Positions 57,048-64,000 of a DNA stretch of 64,000 bases are shown piece by piece. A program made the translations under genes and the position numbers. The DNA comes from Undaria pinnatifida (lineage: Eukaryota > Sar > Phaeophyceae > Laminariales > Alariaceae), in assembly GCA_012845835.1 (NCBI GenBank), contig JABAKD010000010.1, forward strand, positions 1,134,501-1,198,500, in the 5' to 3' direction. The notes under the pieces are model-generated. The model worked only from the letters and a program-made list of their open reading frames with translations. It searched no databases and had not been told where the DNA came from. Numbering within the stretch: position 1 is the stretch's first letter; each line of letters opens with the position of its first letter.

Positions 57048-60000
57048 TCAGAATTTTCCGAGCTTGGTGACGATGTACACGCGCACAGTCTGATCCAGGC
57101 AGCTGAGACAGCACAATCCCTCGCGATCGGGACACCAGTCGAAGCTAACGATGGGCTGCGAGGAGATAACCCTAGAGTTCAGGAGCTCCACCGAGCCGAC
57201 GACGCCCATCGGAACGTTGTCCTGCGGATAGGGGCAGGGTCAGGGATAGGGCTTGGAACAGCTTTCGGCCTTTCTTTTTTATCCGAACGAGGAGAGAGTG
57301 GGGCGGGGATTGCCGGTACCAAGCCGATCGAAGACCGGGACATGATGTCGATTGAGGTGGGTGATGCGCAAGACTACGCATGCATGTTGAAGAACGTTTT
57401 CGGGATACGTCACGCGGGACACCGCACGCAGGACAGCGTTTCGGAATTTTGAGAGGGGACGACCACCACAACTGTTTGGGCGGCGACGTCTGCACAAACG
57501 ATGCGGGTGAGCACGGTTGCAAAAACGTCTAATCTATGGGCAACCAAGAAAATACACGATTGTTTTTTATGGCAAAACGAAGAAAACACGCCTATTATAC
57601 GGATAACTGAGATACCACGCCTACTTTGGGGAAAAAATCACTCAAACACACCTGTTAAACGGACATACAACGCGCGGGGATAGCAGCATATCTAGCAGGT
57701 TTGTTTGGGTGGTGGAAACAGTACGGACCGACGACCCACGCAAACATAACGGGGAAAAACCAACGCATGAATAACCAGGTAAACAATTAAGAGCGTAAAC
57801 GGAAACAAGCGAAAGGAAATACTGTTATTGATATAGACACTGACATACGCTACGGCAGAGATGGACTCTTTTTTCAGGCTCATCACAGAAGGAGCTAAAT
57901 ACCCCAGCCAAAATGATAAATGCTGTGATTTGAATGCAGTATAGAGTAAACCGAACGCGCAACCCGATGCACAAAGGCATGGCCCAAGTATACAAAACTT
58001 TTTTTTGAAAAACACGAATGACGTTCCGATGATTTTGGGTTTAATATGGGCTAAGGAGCACCGCCATCCAGAAGCAAAAAACGTCTCAGCCAAAACGTGC
58101 TACCTCTATAACCGCTGACTATTAACTATACGGGTACTAGACTCTGGTACTAGTGTGGGGATGAAAATAATAATACTTCAAGTTGAAATCAAGACATTCA
58201 ACAAATGCCCCCTTTGAAAGAAAACGCTGTCGCACCTTGTCCTGCTTGACGCGTGAGTTCGGGTAGTGGTACTTGTACAAGTTGAACCCTCCGTTCCCTC
58301 CGCCTGTCATGAACAGGTCTCGGTTTTGGGGGAGGTGTCTCGCCAGCCACACGGTGGACTTGTGCGCTTTCTCGCTTAGGTACGCGAATCCAGAGGTTGG
58401 GTGCTGCGTGCGCATATCGTACGTTCGGAACTTAGACTCCAGGGTCGTCACCACCAGCTGCGAGGGAGAAATGCGGAGGGCGGGCGTCGAGACATTCATC
58501 AAACCACTTGATACATCGGATGATCAGATCCCTATTCACGATATATGCCTGTCAGGGTACACAGACCCCTGGTCTACATGGCCTGGATGTCCTACATATC
58601 ATGTTGGCATGTCCTATATATCATGTTCCCGGGTTCCAGTCGGATTTGCTCAATGATTTACCACGTATTTCCTGGGTTGGACCTGCACCACACATATCTT
58701 GCACAACATACAACGCCGACACATGTATGATTTAGATGATCTATATGATCTGTATGATCTACATGATCTACATGATCTGTACGATGTGTGAATTGTTTTA
58801 CATTTTCGGCATGCGTTCGAACGAAACGTTGCGTGGTGGTTCGAGGCTGAAAAAAGCGAACGGCGTGCGCATGTTGTACGTTCGGAATTTAGACTCCACA
58901 GTAGTCACCGCCAGCTTCGAGGGAGGGAGGTGGAGGGCGGGGGCCGAGAAGTTCACCAAGCCATTTCCGATTTTCTAAACTGCGGCATGCGTTGGATCGA
59001 AAAGAAGCTGGCTGATTTGGGAAGGACAAATATAAACGGCGTGCGCATGTCGTACGCTCGAAACTTAGATTTCAGAGTAGCCACCACCAGCTAGCTGCAA
59101 GGGACGGAGGGTGGCGGAGAACGGGGGGGGCGAGAGATATATCAAGCTATATTCGGTTAGTATTTGTTCGGCATGCATAGGAGCGAATCAAGCTATCTTC
59201 GATTCCGGTGTTCGGCATGCGTTGAAGCGAAAATCAGCTTGGTGATTCGAGACTGAAAAGTATAAAAGGCTTCCGTGCAGAACACGATCGCTTATGAGTG
59301 GCGACGCCGAGTAGGCAACAAATAGTCGTACAACTAAGGACGTAAACATAATTACCGTTTTGGTTTCGTATTAAAACCCCAACGGTCCATATTTTTCCGT
59401 CCAAAGTGACTATATCACAACGTTATTGCTTAAATAGTTTCAGGTACAAGGTATACTACTGGGTGCAGTTTTGTAGACGGAGATAGAGAAAAAACACCAG
59501 AAGAAAATGCACTCGCCAAAAAACGACGGACGCGAAAAATCCGCGCCGTGAGTGAAACGAAACCTCGCCGTGTCTGACCTTATTCATCTCGATGTCATTT
59601 CGGTCGAACTCCAGCCCGGTGACCCCATTTTTGACATTTGTCTCCCAGCGCATGGTCTGCGTCCTGAGGTCGAACAGCTTGACATCTCCGTTGTCGTAGC
59701 CGGCCGCCAAGCAGCGATCCTCGTCTGAGCAGGCGTTTCCGAATGTAACCGTCCAGCAGTCTCGAGCGGCCTGCTCCCGGCAAACACCGTTAAAGCAAAC
59801 AAACAGCAACAAGTCCGGTAGAGATTATGGCGGTAGATGTGATACTTCGTGTGGAAGAGAAGGCACCAAGTACGAGCTTCACAGAGACGAAACAAGGGTA
59901 GCCCCATACACGCGCTGTTTACGGTATGCTTGGCGATCTGCCCAGCCTGATTTATTCAGCGTCTGGGTCAAGTTCGATAGTCTAGTGCGATACAGGCACA

Positions 60001-62793
60001 AACGTTTTGTGACTATGCTCAAGAGAAAACGGGAAAGGGATGACGTGGACTTACCTCTCCATCTCTAGGCTCCACCCTTACGACCGGCTCGCTGACTCTC
60101 GGATCCCATACTCGAACGCACCCGTCCCTCCCCCCCGTCACCTGGTACGCCGGCCAAAAGGAGCGATGAAAAAGGACGCAATCGAGGTTAAATCTGTTAG
60201 GGCAAGGGCAAACATCAACCGCCGACAAAAATAAGATACAAAAACGTTTTAATGCTGGTGTAGTACTGCTTGTATCATAAATATCAATACGTTCATTGAA
60301 GGCGACGTACAATCAACCGGGAAGGTTGTCTATCAATAGGAGCATACGGGGTGTGTAAAGCCCAAAGTTGTTTACATCAAGAGAATCAATGTTCAGTTTT
60401 TCATCTTTGTGCTGAGAGAATCAATGTTCAGTTTTTCATCTTTGTGCTGCTTCTGGTGAATCGACTGAGTCCCGACGACATCAACTGGTAAACGAACGAA
60501 CCAAGGACCGAATGTGTCGCAAACTAATCGCTTCAAAATGCAAGGCAGCCGGACATCCAACATGCGTAGCAACAGAGACTGCCTGGTCTGTGAAAACCCG
60601 ACGTGCTCCGCCCCGGCATGGCAAGGATACGAGGGCCTAAGGGGCATGTATGGTAAGGGCTACACCCCCCGCGCCATCCCATTCCTGATACAATCGCCAG
60701 ATTCCACCGGCGATGGACATTATACCCTCAAGTGAAGCCGCTTGTTACCTACCAACTCCGGTGCTCCGTAGGTGGAATCCGGCCCACCCAGTCCGTCGAC
60801 AGCGTTTATGATGGACTTGTGAGCGTCGGCAGACCAAACCGCGGCGTCGTTTCTCTCGAGATCGTAGATGGCAAGCTTGCCATTGAAGTCTCCGCAAGCC
60901 TGCCAGGGAATGGGCAACACCGACACCGCCGCAATGCGTCCGTTGTTTTAGGGCCGTTCTCAACGGAGAGGTTACTTAGGGTTTTACCGAAAGTTTCTTT
61001 TTCTTCCCGACATTATTTCCGGGAAAACCTAAAAACTTCCGATTCCGAAAAAACTGTCCCCTAAGTTTTTCGATTTTTTTTGGGGAAAATCTAGAATTTA
61101 GGTACAAGGGTGTAGAGGATTGGGCAATCGCACCGCTCGAGCTTTGCCACCATTCGCGAGCGCACGAGACTGAGCAGGGTCGTTCCCAAGGTCATTGGCA
61201 GGTAATGCCTGTCGCCGAAGGTGCAGTGAGTGTCTGAGCTCGCTTCTTTGGGTTCACAAAATGACCGCACCGAGGCAGCCGACCGAACGAGCTCGCCGAG
61301 GGAAGTAGCTGAGACGTTTGTCACGTGGGGCAATGTAGCGCGACGATTTGGTGATGGATTTCACTCCACAAGGCACCGACACCTGCCTAGGAGTAAGGCC
61401 GACTCCAGTGGGACAACCACGCGGGTGACTTCTGCGGGCGTTGCTGCTGTAGTGAACGTTCTGTGCTGCGTGGGCGATTGTCTTGCGAGCCAACTGAGGC
61501 TTGTAATCGTTAAGATTCAACCCTCGTTGATTTCGATAAAATACCGAAATTTAATCAAAACCTGATATTTTGTGCATATCGTTAAGAACAACCCTTAGGA
61601 CCACCTCTTACTTAGGCGACGAAATCGAACACACATGCTCTCACGATTCTACGCCGACTCCGTGAGATCTCACACGCTACCAACGCGGTTGCAGCAGTAT
61701 GGTACCAGTATGTATGGAGTGAGTAAACTGTCGGGAAAGCGCCGTTCTCATGCCTTTGACCCGTTCTATATGAACCGCTGTAAACACCGCCGTGCTTACT
61801 GGTTGGTGTGTCAACCACCACCAACAGCAAAAGAACCGCAGTGAACTGCGGTAGTAGCACCTATGGTGCTAGGACGTGTCGATTAACCTGTACACGCACT
61901 CTGCACAGCGTACCAGTGCACTAGCACAGATCACAAGTAGTTAGCAGCGCTACAGCAGCGGGGGCGAGGAACTCACCAAATGCCGGTTTTCTAACGACGA
62001 GGCTCCGAAGGTGCAGCACTTGATGCCTGCGTCTGTCTCCCTCTCGTGAACCAGCTTCAGCTTGCCTTTGTTCAGCTCGTACACCTGCCAAAAAACGGTA
62101 CACACGTGCAGCAGCAGTACGACAGCCAGGATGGCAGCCCTTTATCAGAGCTACGTTCGTACTCGTGAACTGCACACAGCAGGATCCCCCTGGAGCACGA
62201 AGGAGCACTGCTATCAATAGTACCGGGCAAGGAAAGGGGCTAAACGACACGCATCAGCACATCAGCATGCACTCAAACCAAACTTGACCTGATGCTTGCC
62301 GTTGCTGTAGTGGTACTTACCTAGTTTTAACAAGGTATAAAAATATCAAAACATACCTGGTACGATCGATATCTACTTCGTACTTGTAGTTGTAAACATA
62401 TACTCCGGAGTAAATAGTAGTAGTCCAGTTGAGTATGTACCAGGTGCGATGGCTAACCGTAGGTGGCTCTATAAAGCGTTGCAGTAGGATACTTCTCGTG
62501 TGGTGAAGAACACCGACACGCGTCCTCTTTGCAACTACACCAAAACATGCACGACGACACAGCAGTCGGAGATATCAAACTCCTTTAGAGCCCGTCGCTA
62601 TCATCACGTAGACAAGGAGAGGCATCGACGCCAGGTGGCAGTCTGAGCTTACCACGAGAGCTCCCTTGGCCCGAGGATGGATCCCTGCCACAACGAAGCG
62701 AGCACTGCAAGGCACCCATCGTGTATCGTTCGGTGTGAACGTCACCGACTTGTGGATGTGCTCCATCATCTGAGGTGCGTCTGTGGAGTCCAT
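57048..62793 (-). CDS. WDR92: WD repeat protein WDR92 / DNAAF10 (Monad)
   Basis: WDR92 is a WD40 beta-propeller that works with the R2TP/prefoldin-like co-chaperone system in cytoplasmic preassembly of axonemal dynein arms. Seven minus-strand exons, all phase 0: 62793-62653, 62084-61977, 60899-60753, 60141-60055, 59770-59579, 58457-58236 and 57221-57048. They give 356 aa; human is 357. Diagnostic stretches are [104 protein letters not shown] and the C-terminus [15 protein letters not shown]. Donors are GTAAGC, GTGAGT, GTAGGT, GTAAGT, GTCAGA and GTGCGA. The first ATG is MDSTDAPQ, equivalent in position to the human start. The gene is intact and implies flagellated cells. Intron 5 holds partial copies of the start of exon 6. 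Confidence 0.95.
58790..59270 (-). repeat. Partial duplications of the WDR92 exon 6 border inside intron 5
   Basis: The sequence over the acceptor and first ~17 codons of exon 6 (58,405-58,500) recurs at 58,862-58,975 and 59,037-59,150. On the minus strand the copies read [17 protein letters not shown] and [17 protein letters not shown], against [17 protein letters not shown] in the real exon. Each is preceded by an AG. They are linked by a further repeated block (CGGCATGCGTT, then GAAAA) near 58,808, 58,983 and 59,212. Confidence 0.8.
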
Positions 62794-64000
62794 GGTGCAC
62801 GCCCCCCCCCACCGCCAGAGCGGCCTGCACAAGGAGCTGCTTGCCTCGCTCGCTTGTCCGCCGAGGCTTCAGTGGAAAAAATGCAACCAGATCCAACAAG
62901 AAGTAGCTTCCGATTAGGGCTGTAGTCTGGTTAACAACGGTCTAGAAAGCGGGTTTCACGGTCCAGGCTCCACGGTGCTGGATACCTGGGGTCTTTAGCT
63001 ATCCTTCGCGAGGGAGTAGAGGGCTAGCTGCTGTCCTCCAAGGCTCTCAAAGCTCTCGTGTTCCTTGGCTGTCTGTGAGGTTGCTGTGGTGCAATTGTTG
63101 CGCGTTTGTGCTTGCTCACCCGCCGCATTTCCGATTCGCGCAAATAGTCTTGCCTACGTTCGAGCATAATATTGTAAAGGTCTTCAAATAAAACCGATTC
63201 GGTAAAATATTGTTGCCTATGATCCAGCATAATATACGAAAGGCCATCAAACACTGGCAATTCGGAAAAATGATCGACGACCTCCGCAGAGGCTTTGCTC
63301 GTGGAACACAGCACAGTTGCCCAAGCAGTCACGAGAGATCATAAGACAGGAGGAGCTTCGAGTTGCAACTCTCTCCTAAGGATAGCCAAAAACAGAGCAA
63401 AGGAGGGCTGACTGTGGTCGGACGCTGGCTGCAGGGAAACGCTTGGTGGCTGACTGAGAGCGGAGGAAGAAGGCTTGGGTGCATTGCCTCATTTCGCTGC
63501 TAATCGGTTGCGACAGGGCAATATGGTGAGTGCTATCATCTGCTATCTGCTGCGAGGAGGGCGGTAGATGTCGAAATCGCTTGATCGTCTTGCAATGTGT
63601 TGAACGTGTGATATCAGCCACTACTCTGAGCAAGCAAGGTGCCGTGCAAGCAGCTAGCGTCCACTTCTAGCACTCTGCCATATTTGTGTCGGTGCTGTTT
63701 AATTGCAATTTTCCGACTCTCGTTTGCTCTTTCCCTTTCTATCAATACCAGGTACGTTGTTTTCAACACCCTGTATTGTACGAACACCAACCAGCACCTT
63801 GAGAGATACCGGTATCTGCACCAGGTGCCTGTCGTCTGTCGTAGATCATGTGAAGCCTTGATACGGCTGCCATGCGTTGACTAGCTTAGAACGGTGCTCA
63901 CATCATAGTTATTGTCTAGCTCTTCTCTTATCATACCTATTTCCCACACTAGACGCTCATCAACCTCATGCTTTGCTTGGTTTCGTAGTCTATCTTGGAG
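62794..64000. other. 5' flank of WDR92 and beyond
   Basis: Contains the WDR92 promoter region and one possible exon at 63,024-63,332. Nothing else was recognised up to the window end. Confidence 0.4.
63024..63332 (-). CDS. Possible exon with two ~20-residue repeats
   Basis: An open segment with no ATG of its own ends at a TAG (63,024-63,026). It encodes FDGLSYIMLDHRQQYFTES and then FEDLYNIMLERRQDYLRES, two similar blocks, followed by a basic, Gln/Arg-rich tail ending RALEDSS. The DNA shows the same duplication with silent and replacement differences. A plausible acceptor (CGGAG) lies before GTCGTCGATC. It would be the last exon of a minus-strand gene starting further right, with its 3' end 231 bases before the WDR92 start codon. 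The family was not recognised. Confidence 0.3.
   Translation of the reverse strand: MTAWATVLCSTSKASAEVVDHFSELPVFDGLSYIMLDHRQQYFTESVLFEDLYNIMLERRQDYLRESEMRRVSKHKRATIAPQQPHRQPRNTRALRALEDSS

Overview
The window is eukaryotic nuclear DNA, most likely from a brown alga or a close photosynthetic stramenopile. The basis is genes built from short, phase-matched exons split by introns of a few hundred bases to more than 4 kb, mixed base composition, dense micro- and minisatellites, and several dispersed repeat families. The organism call is inference; no marker gene fixes it. No CRISPR array, rRNA gene or complete tRNA gene was seen. Layout: 0.9-11.1 kb (+) holds an unrecognised multi-exon gene, after a 42-bp tandem array at the window start. 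12.7-19.7 kb (-) is a complete adenosine deaminase-like gene (ADAL/MAPDA type, six exons, 375 aa) whose 4.3-kb first intron carries a long GC-rich minisatellite. It is divergent, across a 456-bp gap, from an unrecognised three-exon gene at 20.2-26.8 kb (+, 521 aa). 28.9-32.4 kb is a discrete 3.5-kb DNA transposon-like element bounded by perfect 25-bp inverted repeats. It carries two convergent zinc-finger-type genes and no transposase that I can recognise. 34.1-41.5 kb (+) is ribosomal protein S6 (242 aa, six exons). 41.5-47.8 kb is repeat-rich and largely gene-free. 47.8-52.7 kb (+) is a membrane-anchored protein with two consecutive MAPR (cytochrome b5-like heme/steroid-binding) domains, 258 aa. 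55.7-56.4 kb (+) has candidate exons of an unrecognised gene. 57.0-62.8 kb (-) is a complete WDR92/DNAAF10 gene (seven exons, 356 aa), a co-chaperone adaptor for axonemal dynein assembly, which fits an organism with flagellate stages. A possible small repeat-containing exon lies at 63.0-63.3 kb (-). The recognised genes are unrelated housekeeping functions: purine salvage, translation, membrane heme protein and dynein assembly. No operon-like or cluster logic is apparent. The unusual material is the TIR element, the tandem-domain MAPR protein, GC-AG introns, pseudo-exon duplications inside WDR92, and several repeat families with copies on both strands. Exon boundaries were assigned by hand from splice consensus, reading phase and remembered family sequence; none was confirmed by transcript data.
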